Notes under the pieces: model-generated
The model's database searches: none
Told to the model about the DNA's origin: nothing
The model's input: the letters and a program-made list of their open reading frames with translations, nothing else
Assembly: GCA_021234155.1 (NCBI GenBank)
Contig: JAJEKV010000010.1
Coordinates: 17,271,418-17,335,417, forward strand
Source of the DNA: Isoetes taiwanensis
Lineage: Eukaryota > Streptophyta > Lycopodiopsida > Isoetales > Isoetaceae
Direction of reading: 5' to 3'
DNA: 64,000 bases
Position numbers and translations under genes: made by a program
Shown here: one piece after another, positions 1 through 12,210 of the stretch
Layout: every line of letters begins with the position of its first letter
Numbering within the stretch: the first letter of the stretch is position 1

Positions 1-886
1 TATTACGTATTGCTTAACCCTTTAAATGGCTTTGCCACAAATGCAAAAGGCACGAGGGTATGGTGATCCCTTTGATATATGTTTTTATTTCAATTAATCT
101 CAATGTTTTGCTAAATCTTTATGACTATTTTACATGCATCACACGCACAGTATTTTGATGAGTCGATGATCCAAAAGGAATGGATTACTTGAGGAAAAAT
201 AACATCAAAGGTATAAATTACGTTGAAGTACCACAAACAACCTGACTTTGACATCTTATGTGGCTGCCGGTGTAGCTGGCATTTACACAAGTTTGTTGAC
301 CTACGCTCGAAAAGCACCTGTAAAGGTACATTATTAATGATCAATTTGAAATTGGCACATGGTTTTTAATGATCAATCAACATTGGCACATTATTATATC
401 TTGCATTAAGCACAAGACCGTTTACGTGATGAGTATGCCCTTTCACGACGACAGGTCTTGATAGACGCCCATTAGTGAGAGTGGTGGTCAGCCAACGATA
501 GCTTCTATAGAACAAGTACCTGCATGCACCAAGAGTCATTTGGTAGTTAAATCTTCCTCGATGCTACCGGGTCTCCCGACATGTCCTTGAACTTTGTGCC
601 TTGAATGTTTAAATTCATTTTTCCGGGTCTAAATAAATTTAATATATTGTGCATGTCAACCGATTCTCATGAGCGTATGGAATGTAAACTCCATCTAATT
701 TAAACATTTCTCTTATTCAAATTTACTGCGTTTTATCATATGTGTTTAGGGAAAAGAAAGTTAGTCTTAGTATTTGATATTGATGGAGGATTGGTTGTCC
801 GACATCCGTTGATGAGTTCTCACCGCAAAAACACAGATGTTAGGCCGATAGAGATAGATAGAGTGTATATATGCAGTCTCGCATGA
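1..886. other. Left flank, no gene recognised
   Basis: AT-rich intergenic sequence. No open frame here resembles a protein I recognise, and I see no repeat shared with the rest of the window. It precedes a short open frame that runs into the E1 insertion. Confidence 0.5.
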
Positions 887-975
887 GGGTCTTCCTCTAT
901 TATGCACATGCCATTAACTTTGATTCGGGATATGGTCCGGAAATGGCCACTTAGTTTAGTATGCAGCATAATTGA
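887..975 (+). pseudogene. Left half of an open frame split by E1
   Basis: A plus-strand frame opens after a TGA at 884-886 and stays open up to the E1 insertion. It would continue in the same frame at 12022-12210 on the other side (left half includes MVRKWPLSLVCSII, right half starts IEQLKVEGFPDL). The 5-bp target duplication ATTGA is at 971-975 and 12022-12026. The joined frame would be roughly 90 codons. I do not recognise the protein. It may be a host exon or an older element, or a chance frame. Confidence 0.35.
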
Positions 976-1568
976 TGTTTGTAGTCCGGGCACGGATCGG
1001 GCCGAGGGATGACCGTGAGATCCTTGAAGTCCCAAGTTAGGTAAATCCCGAGACACACTCTTGTCACGGATTTTGCTAACAGAGGAAAAGAACAAGAACT
1101 CGATAAAAACAAAGAATTGCAATACATAATGAAACACACAAGACACTTGTGGGAGAACACGGCAATCCATTGATCAAAACAAGTGTACAATGAAGGCTCA
1201 AAAGAGCGCATAACAAAGCGACCAAAGATGTCTCTGCCTCCGTAGTGACACAAAAGAAGAACACTCAACCCTTTCTCGAAGGAGCAAAATGCTACAATAT
1301 AGAACACTCTGAGTGGCTCATACGGCCCCGAATCGATCCTCATCATGGCAACGGGTGTCTACTACTTGGGTGGTACCTCGAACAGAATTGAGCCGCCCCG
1401 CTACTGTGCTAACAGACAAGTAGTGTGGTCATGGGTCCCACCTTGGGTCTCGCTCTTGAGGAGCTTTGACCACTGCAGGGCGCCTTGTGGATCCCTCTCT
1501 CTGACACCGTGCCGGGGCCGCCTCATGCAAGTTAAGTATAGACTGTGTCTCGCCAAAATAAAATAACA
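976..1568 (-). repeat. E1 3' LTR
   Basis: 593 bp, a direct repeat of 11412-12021. In element sense it starts TGTTATTTTATTTTGGCG and ends in CAAACA. The end next to the outer flank is directly beside ATTGA. It is clearly diverged from its partner LTR, with many small indels. Confidence 0.9.
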
Positions 1569-1578
1569 CCCCCTCACC
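1569..1578 (-). other. E1 polypurine tract
   Basis: On the element strand GGTGAGGGGG lies immediately before the 3' LTR start. A purine run in this place primes plus-strand DNA synthesis in LTR retrotransposons. Confidence 0.75.
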
Positions 1579-1599
1579 AACCAAGCACCTATTGGCCAG

Positions 1600-4500
1600 A
1601 AAAGTATGAATTCCTGGTGGAACTCTCGCTCATCTTCCTGATCTTGAATATAGAGATGAGGAGGCTCAGCCATCGTGATTAATCGAAAGTGTTGTTCGCC
1701 TCTTTCCGGATTTGCTTGAGTCCCCGATGCCAAACATTCGGCTACTCCTATGAGAAAGCCTTCAGAAATCATGTTCTCCAACAAGGGCGTGGATCCTCGA
1801 GATGGAAGATTTGTGATCTCCATGTATAAGACAAGGTCCAACCCGAACTTTCCAAAGATTTGCATAGGGGTTGCAAAATGGATCCTGCACTTTGGCGCTT
1901 GTGTGCATACCGGAGTATGGTCATGAGTGCCGCAATTGCACTCGCGCCACGCAAATACGATGGATCGCCTGAAGTTTTGGCCTTGGCAAGGAAGGTTACA
2001 AGACCGTAAATTGCATTCGGGCGGCCTTCCAATGAACACGCATTGGGCATGTATATCCGCTTGTTGGTGTTGTCCAAAGTCTCATCCTCACGCCATTTGC
2101 GTCCGGACATGTGAAGCGTGGGTCCCAACGTGCTTGTCTCCGGCAATTGCCGTGGGTGTCCAATCCGCATGTTCTTTGACTTCAGTGAGTCCGTAATTTT
2201 GTCTCCATGCTGGGAATTGACCTTGATCAGAGGTGGGCATCCAAAGCTTGCTAGTGTACTTTCAGTTGTTTGGGGGTTGGTGCCGGCCATCCCGCGATCT
2301 GCTTGGAATTCCAATAATATCTTCTCGTAGTTGTTTGTAACTCGCCTCCCATGCACCGGAATGTACATGTGTCATCGTACAGGGTCCCACTCATCGGAGG
2401 ACGCTCGCTTCAGCTCAGGTGTGCATCGCAAGGAAGCATAATGTTGTAAGAACAACTGCGGCAAGGTCAAGTTCTTGTTGAGTTGTATAATTAATCCGAA
2501 GGAGCGTGCCAAGTTCAGCTAGCCATAGCTCCACTTCTTTCAGAGAAGAGGCATGTATTCGAGGTAACAGGTTTGCGAGAAATTTTGTATCTTGGAGGTA
2601 CTTGTTCTTCTTGGTCAAAAGAACCCTCGCATTTGTATCTCCTTTAAAGTTCCGATCGTTTATCCGGATGAGCCCGAAAGTAACATGTGCCGTAGAAGTC
2701 GCGTGCATGACATAAGCCGGGGGCTATGGTTCGAGGCGAAATGGTCGAGATCCGCAACCCACAGTGGGATATCAAAATTGACGAGCACAAAAGTGTGCCC
2801 CCGCTAGTGATGAACATCAAGGGCCAATTTCGCTCGACATGATCAGGGGACTTGTGGTATCACCCTTGTTTCTTAGCCGAATAAAAGAAAAGTGTTTTCC
2901 CTTTGGCTTGACATAGTCATGGTAATCGGGCCGGGTTTCCGGATAGTCCAGTGTGGAATAGCGTATGTTTCATAGGTTTTGTTCGCTTTTCTTCCGCGAT
3001 CATCCGGCCACCGGGCCCTATCGGAAAGCCGCATCTTGTAACTGCAATGATATCTTGTTGCTCTGAAAGAGAGACTCGGTCTCAGCCTGACTTTGCGCGG
3101 TGAGGTGTCCGAACTTGCTTCCGAGAAGTTGAATCGAGAGGAGCTTGAAGTCGAGTGGCTTTGTAAGTCCAAGCTTGAGTGCACTATTTCAAGAGTATCC
3201 GGCAATGGTTTTGTCAGTGAGCTGGTCTAACTTGGCTCTTTGGAGAGATGCGATGTGAGCATCCCTATTCTCGCAAGGTGGTTTCGAAGTCGCATCCTTG
3301 ACTCAAGTATCAAGTTGGCTGTACCGGCGTGTCAGTTTCTGGCCGAGTAGCATTATTCGTACGACCAGATTGTTGTAGCGCATTCCCAAGATCAGCTGTA
3401 CTTGGTGTCGCTTTTGTTGGAGGGACTCCTTGAGTTCCTTGACAATTTGTTGGGATTGATGAAGGGTTTCTCGATGGATCATGAATTGATTGTGCAAGGC
3501 TTCTTCTTCCGGCCTCACAAATCAAAACCAAATCGATCTTATGTTGTGACTTGGCTTGGAGTTGGTCCACGGACTCTGTCGGGCCCCGTGGTCGCTATGA
3601 AGTTATTTGTGATGATCACGAGGGCATCAAGGCGGTGGGAGGACAGCCTTCATCAGTAGGTATCCACGGTGTGAGGAGGTGGATGGGATGGCTTTGGTCT
3701 GTCACCCTTTGTTTATAGATCCTTGGTCATTCTTTGTGAGTGTCCTTGTGAGTACTTCGAGATCAATGGGAGTTTTGTTGTGTCTTTCTTCTTTGTTTTT
3801 TTTTTGCTAGTGTTGAGTCCGAAAGTGGAATTGTTGCACAAGGTTAACTCGGTTGTTGTTCCGTGGTTGGTTATCAAATGTAAGGAATAGGTTTTAGAGA
3901 ATTGGAATTTACAGAGGTGGAGACGTTGGTTGTGAAATATTTCTTGTCCTGGAGTTGGCTCACGAGATTGATGGTGCCGAGAAGGAGGAGAGTTTGGTTG
4001 AAGACCTTTCAAAGCATCAATAAGGTCGATGTTGGCTTGGTGGAGAAGGGGGCATGATGGGCGTGGGGTCCGGGATGATTAATGAAAGCCCGGAAGTGGG
4101 CTCCCCATGGGGCATTCCGAGGAAGAGTTAGGATTTTTCCGAAGTCCGGCTGTTCCCCGCTTGAAATCTCACGATACAGAGTTGAGTCCAATTGATTGTT
4201 TCAGGGGTGTTGGTGAGGATATAGTACGATGGTAGAAAACATCGTTAATAGAGGTATTCTTCATGGAGTAACCTTAAAAATTTCCTCCAAAGAAACTTGG
4301 TAAAGGCATCATGTTGCTTTGGAAAGGTGGACAGCTTGGTTTGTGCAAAGATTATAAGGAATAGAGCAGAATTTGGAAATATCATATTTACCAATGTCAA
4401 GGTAAGACAAGGCATTGGGGCTGATTGGGTAGAGAAAAGGCAGAGGCTATGGTTTGAGGGTTTAGGAGTATAGGGTTGCCATCGACTTGGGAGGCATATC

Positions 4501-4807
4501 CATCTTCGCCTTCACGAGGTTAGCCACAAATTGTCGTAATTTGTTCTTGTTGGGGAGCCGAGTTCCCCGCAGAAAATGAAACAATCCTAACTCACCAGAG
4601 GTTATAGGTGATGCGGATGTGGGAGCTGGTGCGGATGAAGAAACGAACTTGATATTTTCAATTGGCGCTGATCCATTGGTGCGATCGCGTTGAGTGTTGA
4701 GTTCTTGGAGGTAGAAGCCATCTTGAAGGTCGAGGTCACGGAGTACCCGAAGCCGGAAGGACGGAGGGAGTATGAGTGAAAAGTGAGGGAGTGGAAGTGA
4801 CGGCCCG

Positions 4808-4838
<31 letters not shown>

Positions 4839-4900
4839 GTCGGGAGACACGCGGTCGAAAGATCGCGGACGATTGAGAATCTCAAGAGACAAATGCACTA
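1600..4900 (-). pseudogene. E1 ORF3: decayed extra ORF between pol and 3' LTR
   Basis: This stretch has no retroviral domain, but pieces in all three minus frames match the long E4 ORF3 in the same order. Near 4540 KLRQFVANLV corresponds to QLKQFVAHMI. Near 4110 APWGAHFRAF corresponds to TALGAHLQAI. Near 2900-2990 a piece ending ENTFLLFG corresponds to ARRHLFLLKW. Near 2600 ARVLLTKKNKYLQD corresponds to AHWLLLDTNPYLQD. Near 2120 ARWDPRF corresponds to LRWDPRF. It is riddled with stops and frameshifts. The shared order shows that the extra gene was part of the ancestral element and is not a recent capture in E4. Function unknown; I see no signal peptide or membrane segment. Confidence 0.7.
4810..4838. 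repeat. Homopolymer T29 (A29 on the E1 strand)
   Basis: 29 consecutive T on the plus strand, inside the region between the antisense ORF and ORF3 of E1. No target duplication is evident, so a retroposed tail is not supported. Simple slippage is enough. Confidence 0.9.
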
Positions 4901-5119
4901 AGATGCGTGAGAGTTCCTCGCGGAGAATAAAACTTTAATGGCGACGGTATTAATCACGGCTTGTCGGAAATATTAAAAAGAGGAGTCGAAAAGTTTGCGT
5001 GTACAAAATATCAGTGGGGAATGATTACGGAATATCCGCGGAGGTGACCTTTCGTGGAACAAATACCGCTAGGGTTGGTATTCGGCCTACAAATTGGAAG
5101 TTGGGTTCGCCGAAAGAAC

Positions 5120-5335
5120 CAAAATTACGTGAAGATGGAGAACTCGATAATACAGGGTCCTGAGCTTCCGATTGGATTACATGCAAGATGGACGACGCCG
5201 ACCGGTGGCGCTCAGGAATCGCTGGATCCCTATGGATCCTTGGTTGAGGTACCGCCGCAACCCGGAGATGAACTCGACGCCTCGAGGTGATCGTTCAAAT
5301 TGAGTGGTCGCGGTATGAGGGCTTCCGTGATCCTC
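5120..5335 (+). pseudogene. E1 antisense ORF (aORF), decayed
   Basis: Read against the direction of E1, this stretch encodes pieces homologous to the E4 antisense ORF. Around 5173-5205 it gives DWITCKMDDADRW against EWITCKMNDLDLW in E4. After a one-base shift near 5208 it gives RNRWIPMDPW against RNRGIPMDGW. A candidate start ATG is at 5135, and stops follow from about 5311. Position and orientation relative to integrase and ORF3 are the same in both elements. Function unknown. Confidence 0.65.
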
Positions 5336-5589
5336 CGAAAGTGGAGTGCCCCCGTGAGTAAAGGGCTTGTAGCGCAGATGATAGGGGTTTTCCCAATTTT
5401 GTTTAGTTTAGGACTTTTCGGGTGAAAAATCCCACAAATAATTGTAGCCTTCGGGCAATTTTGTACATAATAGAAAAGTGTTTTCTCATAAATTTGTACA
5501 AGTGGTATCTTGTTGTAAATTTTGTTCTTGAGCTAAGGATGCCTTGAAAGGGTTTGAAATTTCTTGAGTCGAAATCCATTGACTAATGT

Positions 5590-8500
5590 AGGAAATGGAG
5601 TGCCATCCAATTCTTGTAATTGTAAAACTCGTGATGTGGTATCTCGAAATTTTGTATGGTCCCGTGCATCCGAGCTTGAGTTTGCCGGGATGTTGTTGAT
5701 ATCTCGAGTCGTAGAAAAGAAGAACTAAGTCGCCAATTTGAAAAGTTTTGTTTTTGATGTGTTTGTCATGCCATTGTTTTTGTAGTTGTTTGCCTTGTTG
5801 AAGTCTAAGAAAAGCATCTCTTCAAGTTCATCCAGTTTGTTCCAGTTGATAAACTCGTTCTTGCAAAGTCTGCCGATGGATTATGTTCTTGCTAAGCTGA
5901 AATTTGAGTGAGGGTAAAATGAACTCAAAAGGCATAAGAGCCTCTTGGCCATACACAAGTCGAAAAGGTGTTTGACCAGGCTTGCTACTTTGTATGTTGT
6001 ATTGTAAGCCCATAAAACCGTAGGTAACTTATCTTGCCAATCTTTTCTTGTAGGATCACAAATCTTCTTCGTAATGTGGATAAGCACCTTGTTTGTGCTT
6101 TTCGGCCAAAACCATTACCACGGGATAGTAAGGCGGCTTTTCTCGTGATGAATGTGCGATAGTTAGTGAGTTCAAAGAATAGTGTGATTGATGAAATGAA
6201 CTCCACGATCACTAACTAATTCTAAGGGACATCCAAATCAAGCGGATGATGTTCTTGTAGAGAACCTTAAGCAATGCATTTAGCAAACCGTTGTTGTCGG
6301 AGTAGAGCACGCCGGCCCCATTTGGTTGCATAGTCCGTGAAGACTAGAATGTAGCGTGCCCTAGTGTTGATTGCAGTGGGGTCCATGGGACCAACAAAAA
6401 TCCATACCCCATTTGGCAAAGGGAGAGGCGCATATTGGCGTGAGCGCCAGCCACGGGCCGTGGGTCTACCAAGCCTCGACAAACATCACACGCGGCGCGT
6501 GTATTTGTGAGCATCTTTGAAAAGCGGGCCAGAATACCCAGCAAGAAGAGGAGTTTCCTTGCCGGTGGTTGTGTCTCGTGAAATGACCACTTCCAAGTCC
6601 TTCGTGGGCTTGTTTGACTAGATCAGGGACTTCGCGGAGGAAGAACACATCGTTCGGAGCACATTGTCTTTGCCACATTTATAGAGATGGCCAGCAACCA
6701 TCGTGATAATCTCGCACAGCGAAGGAATTGTTGTTTATCGCGTAAGTTGTCTTTACGGAAGAGAGCTGTGGTCACTTGACGCGAGTGCGCCCGAGGAGAA
6801 AGCGTTGATAGTCGTGGTACCAATGAGGCGGGCGGTGACCAGGGAAATCAGTTGAGCATCCTAAGGGCATCGTGAACTCCTTCCGAGGATCATCCGCGTT
6901 ATTAATATGCGTGAAAGATAGTCGGGGGCCGCGGTGAGCGTCCCCGGCGTGAATAATTTCAAAAGGGGGCAAACTCTTGCAATATCAATATCCATCGAAA
7001 GCAATTCGCCCGTGGGGTTTGGCTTATTGATTAAATATAGAAGAGCTTGATGATCCACATAAAAGCGGTAATTTGACTACCAAGAAGATAGTGTCGAAAG
7101 CGTTGTACACAAAAAAGATAAGGCCAAGGGCTTCCCTTTCCGCGGGCCAGAATAGTTGCGCCAGCCGGATTGAGTTTTCTCGGCGTGTCTGGATGGGCTT
7201 GTCCCGATGGTGCATACTCTTGAGCTAGAAATAGCCCAATCGCAGAAAGCCTAAACATCAACATGGACATGGAATGGTTTGTCCCATTGAGGTGGTACTA
7301 GCACCCGGGGCTTCGTGGAGCTTGACTTTGAGTTCTTTAAAAGCTTGATTTGCATCGATGTCCAAGTCCATGTGTATGGATTTCCGGTCGGTTTGGAATT
7401 GATCGGCAATCGGTGCCAATTCTCGAATAAAGGTGGCATAGAAGTTGACTTTGCCAAGAAAGGAACGCGGTGTCCTTGATGTTCTGTGGATATGCTCTCG
7501 ATGACACTGACTGATTTTGGCCGGGTCCGTTGTAATGCCGCGTCGACTCAATGACACATGTCCTGTAGTACACCCGAGGTGACACGTAAGGTGCACTTTT
7601 CCGGATTGAGGCTAATTCCGTGATTCATCACAAATTGAAAAAATCTAGTTCAAGTTTTACCAAATGGTCCATAACGCGGGTGTAAGTGGAGAAGTCATCC
7701 CGAAAGACTTGCAGAAAGGGATGAACTTGCATGTACTCTTTGAAAACAAAGAAGCATAATGCGTTGAAATGTGGATGGTGAGTTTGACAATCCAAAAGGA
7801 ACGACTTTGTAAGCAAAGGTACCCCATGGAGTAGTGAAGGTAGTCTTTAGTTGATCTTCTTCTCGAATGGATATTTGATTATAACCTAGAAGCCGGCCCA
7901 TGAAGGAGTACATCTCGTGGCTGCTACATCTTCCAACACTTGATCCGGGTGGAAGGAGAGGGAAATGATCCCCGTCCGGGCTTGATTGAGTTTTCTATAA
8001 TCCACACAAACGCCAATTTTTCCATTATGTTTGAGGGCAATAACAATAGGACTTACCCATTCTGAATGTTTGACCTCGTAGATAAGTCCAGTCGTCCAAA
8101 GCTTGTCAATCAATTTACGGCTTTAACCTTTTCCGCGGTAGTTTGGGTTAAGCCGATCGCCGTTGCTAGATGGGTCTAGCATCCGGGCTTGGTGGGAATC
8201 GAGAGTTGTCCCAATTCTTTCTTGATACCTCGGAGGTCTTTGTAGCCCAAGCAAAGATGTGCTTGAAACGTTTGAATAAGCGCCAATGGCTTGCTCCCCC
8301 TCTTTGGCGTGAGGTCGCCAAGCCAATCGGATTGGTTGATTTGTTCCAATATCAATTATGTCTACCGCAGGAGTTTGAATGTGTGGAATGACTTGATCAT
8401 CCCGAGCAAAGTGGGTCTGGCTCCGATGTACGCAGGATGTTCATGTTGACCAATTTTGAAAAATAGTGGCGTGCCACTAGGAGTTGGTGTGGTGTCTTCT

Positions 8501-9599
8501 TGAATGTGAGGAGGAGGAAGGGTACCGCCTCCTCATGTGGAACCAATGTGACGTTGTTACAAGGTGTCAAATAGGGGTCAACCAGCGTTGCTTATGCCTT
8601 TATCAATATCCATGTCTTCCCATGGTTGATTGTATTCGGTAAGCCGTGGAGTGGCAAACCCTTGGCTTGTAACTGATAGGTGTTGCAAACTTGTTCGTCA
8701 TCACCGTCGATTCAAATAAGATCTCTGAGAAATGATCCGCCCGTGGTCAGATCCATCGCGGGCGATGAGCTTGCCATCCGTGATAACAAGTTGATCTCGT
8801 GGCCCAAAGAGTGAATGCTTTTAGCTTGTCTCAAAAAGGGTCGTCCTACTAACATTTCATAATCTCCCTGATCTTCTCTCGCTCTCCAAACACCGAATTC
8901 CATGGTAAATTGTAGATCTCCAATATTGGACCGGTATTGGTTGTGTAACTCCTTGTGGTCGCGTGATATGGCCATTCGCAGCTTGATGTCATAAGGGCGA
9001 TGGAGCTCCCTTATGCCCAATTGTCGCCTCGAGATTATCTGTAATAAGATTGATTTGGGCCGCCACCATCGACCGAACATGGTGAACGGCCTTTTGGCCC
9101 ACGCGGTGCATGCACCGTGGGTGTTGATGTGGCGACTGCATTAATGTAATACAGGTTTTGTAAAATGTGCTCGTAGTCTTTGGACATAGTTGTAGGATAG
9201 TCGTGAAATTTGAGAGGAATTTTGATTTTAGCAAGTTCTTGTTGAAGTTCGGGAGGGATTGCGTGTAGTTGTGGTGGATCCGGTGGGTTGTTGTTGCTCG
9301 GCAATAGATGTCGCTACATTGTTGAGGAGGTCGACTTCAGCAGCAATGTTGAGTGGTGGTGTTGCAGATGTCGTGGCATTCGTGGTCGTGGCTCCCGATC
9401 GTGTGGTAGCATTGACAGACTTGAGTGCCTTACCTTCTGCACGTTCGATGAGTTGAAGCAGACTTTTGCGAAGTTTAGGTTGAACATGAGGAAGTAGTTG
9501 ATCCAGATTGGGTGCAAAATGAACAGATTTGGTTGATGGCTCGGTACCGTACAGAATCGGGCAAAAACTTGGTGCACGGGTGCTTATGGCGTGGGGAAT
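5590..9599 (-). pseudogene. E1 pol (protease-RT-RNase H-integrase), broken
   Basis: Ty3/gypsy domain order on the minus strand: aspartic protease region (about 9080-8712, ending near VGRPFLRQAKSIHS), reverse transcriptase (about 8113-7400), RNase H (about 7270-6860, with KLNPAGATI- and HYLLGSQI-like segments), integrase (about 6700-5830) and an integrase tail to about 5590. The RT active site reads FRDDFSTY near 7685-7705, so the Asp pair is present. The frame shifts many times and contains stops. The closest relative in the window is E4 pol, with the same domain order and long stretches of similar residues. No chromodomain is seen at its end. Confidence 0.85.
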
Positions 9600-11371
9600 G
9601 AGGGAGAACCTCAATCCAGTTGGAGGATTCAAGGCTGGTGTTGATTGCATGGTAAATTTCTTCTTGGAGTTGATCATCCAATTGTTTTTGAGTTGTTTGC
9701 TGTTGGCGTGGTTGTTGTTGTGGTGGCCGTGGTGGCCGTTTGAGCACTGGGCGTGGGCCTTGCCTTCCCTTGGCTTCCCATACTTGAAAAGGTGTAAGAG
9801 GCCCGCCGCGGGTTTGATTGGTGCCGTGGAATTTGTATTTGAACTTGAGGAAGTTGAGGACAATCTGCAGGTCGATGACCCCATTGGTCACAGTTGAAAC
9901 ATTGGGACTTGCTTGGATCAAAAGTGGAACGAGGAGGTCCACGTTGTGGTTGCTGTTGTTGCTGGGGTTGTTGTTGTTGTCGTGGCTGTGCCTGTGTCTG
10001 TGGTTGAGTTTGCGTGGGTACCTTCTGCACTTGGTGAACAAGACGATGTCGATACGGATTTGGTCGTGGATTTGTACATTCTTCAGTGGTGTGGTTCTGC
10101 ATGTTGCAGCGTTTGCAATGGATCATGCTATCCACAGAGTTACACTCATTCGCCAGATGTCCTGAGTACTGGCAAATAGTACACCAAATGTTATTTCTTG
10201 GGGGAACTGCCGTGGAGCGCAAATGAGGTGCTGGGTGTAGCCGAGGGAAATGGGAGTATCGTGGCTTGATCACCGCGTGAGGAAACATGAACAGAGTGAT
10301 TGACTAATTCAATGGCTTCTTGTAATGTCTTGGGGCGCAAATACTCAGTCATAAATCGGATGTGAGAGGGTAAGCCTTGAAGAAACCACACTAGAATTTG
10401 GCTTTGGGTTGGAAATTCCTTCAACTTGTTGACTAAGATCTGCAAATCGGCCGCAAAAAGTCTCGCAGATTCTCCCCGGTTCTCCTTTTGTGTGTTGAGG
10501 TCGCTCGGCAGTTGTTGATCATCCGCAAAGGGTGCCGTAATGGGAAAAGAAAAAGAGGTCTTCATGTGTATCCAATCTTGTTTCCAAGTGGCTTTTGTTT
10601 TGCCATCGGCCATTCGGGGGGTGCTCCACGCCAGGTCGTCGAAAAGATGTGGAATTTTAGTTTTGGATCGGAGTGACCATTGAGATCCGCAAGTGACTCA
10701 AATTCATCCATGTGAGCCCCGAGCACTCGGGTCTATGTGTTTACCTTTATCATTTCCAAAGAGTGGATATTGAGTTTTAAAGCATGTGTAGGAGTATAGA
10801 TGAATGGGTGTTTGCATTTGTGGAAAAGAAAAACAAAAGGGTGTTGGTTGCCGATAGGTAATGCAAACCGGCATAGGTTGTGTGAGATTAGTAAAAAGAG
10901 GTAATCGGGCGGTTGTAGTGGGAACAAAGGTTGTGATGCATGAAACAAAGGCAGGGGAACAAATTAAAGGAAATTGGTGGTGGGGAATTGGATAAAGGTG
11001 GAAGCGGTGGTACCGTTCCTAAAGAAAAGATTACCAATAGAAAAACATTTTGCGGATGTTCCAGAGAAAATTACGGTGGTTCCATCGGATCTTGAGTTGG
11101 GGATTCCGTGGAGTAAATTCAAAGGGTCAGGTTGCAGCCTCTCGCATGATGTGGCGAGCGTGAACGGAACAATGGCGACCTTCCACGAGGGAGGTCGGTC
11201 CAGAAAGTTGTCGTGGTGTAGGTGGAACAGTTGCGCTCATACCTGAGAAGAGACAATCGAACGGAGTGTATGTGGACATATTCGCGGGGAGGCGTCGCGC
11301 AGTTCATGGCGGCGGCGTCTTGACTCCATCCGGTGTTGAATATCGCTCGGGGTAAAGAAGGGATTGAACAT
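9600..11371 (-). pseudogene. E1 gag, broken
   Basis: The likely start is the ATG at 11371-11369; the N-terminus (MFNPFFTPSDIQHRMESRR) aligns with E4 gag (FTPEELLSQ...SRLERHQRR). The retrotransposon-gag core lies at about 10700-10290 (FPTQSQILVWFLQGLP, LQEAIELVNHSVHVSSR). Three zinc knuckles follow: CTICQYSGHLANEC (about 10141-10183), CKRCNMQNHTTEEC (about 10078-10119) and CFNCDQWGHRPADC (about 9864-9906). Gag forms the cytoplasmic particle, and the knuckles bind element RNA. Between the N-terminus and core (about 10980-10720) the sequence looks non-coding, as in E4. Frameshifts make it non-functional. Plus-strand Gly/Val-rich open frames over the knuckles are shadows of the Gln-rich linker. 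Confidence 0.85.
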
Positions 11372-11395
11372 GGTATCAATACGACTTTGAAGTGA

Positions 11396-11411
11396 GCGAC
11401 AACAGCGCCCG
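11396..11411 (-). other. E1 primer-binding site (tRNA-Asp-like, degenerate)
   Basis: Directly inside the 5' LTR the element strand reads CCGGGCGCTGTTGTCGC. This is similar to the TGGCGCCGTTGCCGGGG site used by many plant Tat/Athila elements. E4 has a better-preserved version in the same place. Confidence 0.55.
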
Positions 11412-12021
11412 GTGTTTGGGGTCCGGGCGCAGGATCGCTGAGGGACGGATCTCTGTGAGATCCTTGAAGTCCCAGGGTAAATCCCGAGACACTCTTGTCA
11501 CGGCGGGATTTTTGCTAACAGAGGAAAGAACAAGAAAAACTCAGATAAAACAGCAATTGCAATACACAATGAAACACACAAGACACTTGTGGAGAACACG
11601 GCAATCCATTGATCAAAACAAGTGTACAATGAAGGCTCAAAAGAGCGCTGGCACAGCGACCAAAGCATATGCGCTCTGTAGTGACACAAAAAGAACACTC
11701 TGAACCCTTTCGAAGGAGCAAAAATGCTACAATATATAGGAACACCTGAGTGGCCTCACGGGCCTGAATCTGATCCTCATCATGACAACGCGTGCTCCAC
11801 TACTTGGGCACTTTCGAGCAGAATCCGAATGCTGTCGCGTAGTGCTAATGAGACAAGTAGTGGCCCGCCCAGGGTCCTACCTTTGGGTCTTCGCTTCTTG
11901 GAGGAGCTTTGACCCGCCGTGGGCTCTTTGTGGATCCCTCTTCTTGGACACCGTGGCCAGTGGGGCCTCGCCCTCATGCAGCAAGTATAGACCTGTGTGT
12001 CTGCCAGGCACAGGGCTAACA
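11412..12021 (-). repeat. E1 5' LTR
   Basis: 610 bp, a direct repeat of 976-1568. In element sense it starts TGTTAGCCCTGTGCC and ends CCCCAAACA. A TATA-like stretch (CCTATATATTGTAGC, near 11730-11745) fits an LTR promoter. Flanked outside by the ATTGA target duplication. Confidence 0.9.
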
Positions 12022-12210
12022 ATTGAGCAGCTAAAAGTAGAGGGCTTTCCGGATCTGAAATTCATATTTGGAAGAAGTAGATGTTGGGTGCTTCCATTTA
12101 GAATAAACCCGTCAAAAAATCTTTATGTGAAGAACTTGGAAGTTATTTCAACTGAATTTCCCAAGTATCATAGGAGGGCTCTGATGATGCACAATACAAG
12201 TGCTCATTAA
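12022..12210 (+). pseudogene. Right half of the open frame split by E1
   Basis: Continues the frame that ends at 975. It begins IEQLKVEGFPDL, contains RINPSKNLYVKNLEV and stops at TAA 12208-12210. Not recognised. See the entry for the left half. Confidence 0.35.

Larger units (their letters stand above)
976..12021 (-). mobile_element. E1: degenerate Tat-like Ty3/gypsy LTR retrotransposon
   Basis: An 11.0 kb element on the minus strand. Both LTRs, a perfect 5-bp target duplication (ATTGA at 971-975 and 12022-12026), a primer-binding site and a polypurine tract define its ends. The order in element sense is 5' LTR, gag with three zinc knuckles, pol (protease, reverse transcriptase, RNase H, integrase), a short antisense ORF, a long extra sense ORF, 3' LTR. 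All coding parts carry many stops and frameshifts, and the two LTRs differ by numerous substitutions and indels, so it is an old, dead copy. An Asp-tRNA-like PBS, extra ORFs after pol and no chromodomain suggest the Tat side of Ty3/gypsy. It is the same family as E4 at 53728 onward. Confidence 0.9.

Noticed and set aside
5054-5290. 78-aa plus-strand frame as the intact aORF of E1
   Set aside because: Its frame differs from the two frames that carry the residues conserved with E4. It overlaps the decayed aORF but does not encode it.
9259-10180. Plus-strand Val/Gly/Leu-rich open frames
   Set aside because: They lie opposite the Gln/Pro/His-rich gag linker of E1. Repeated CAA/CAG on the coding strand reads as Leu/Val runs on the other strand.
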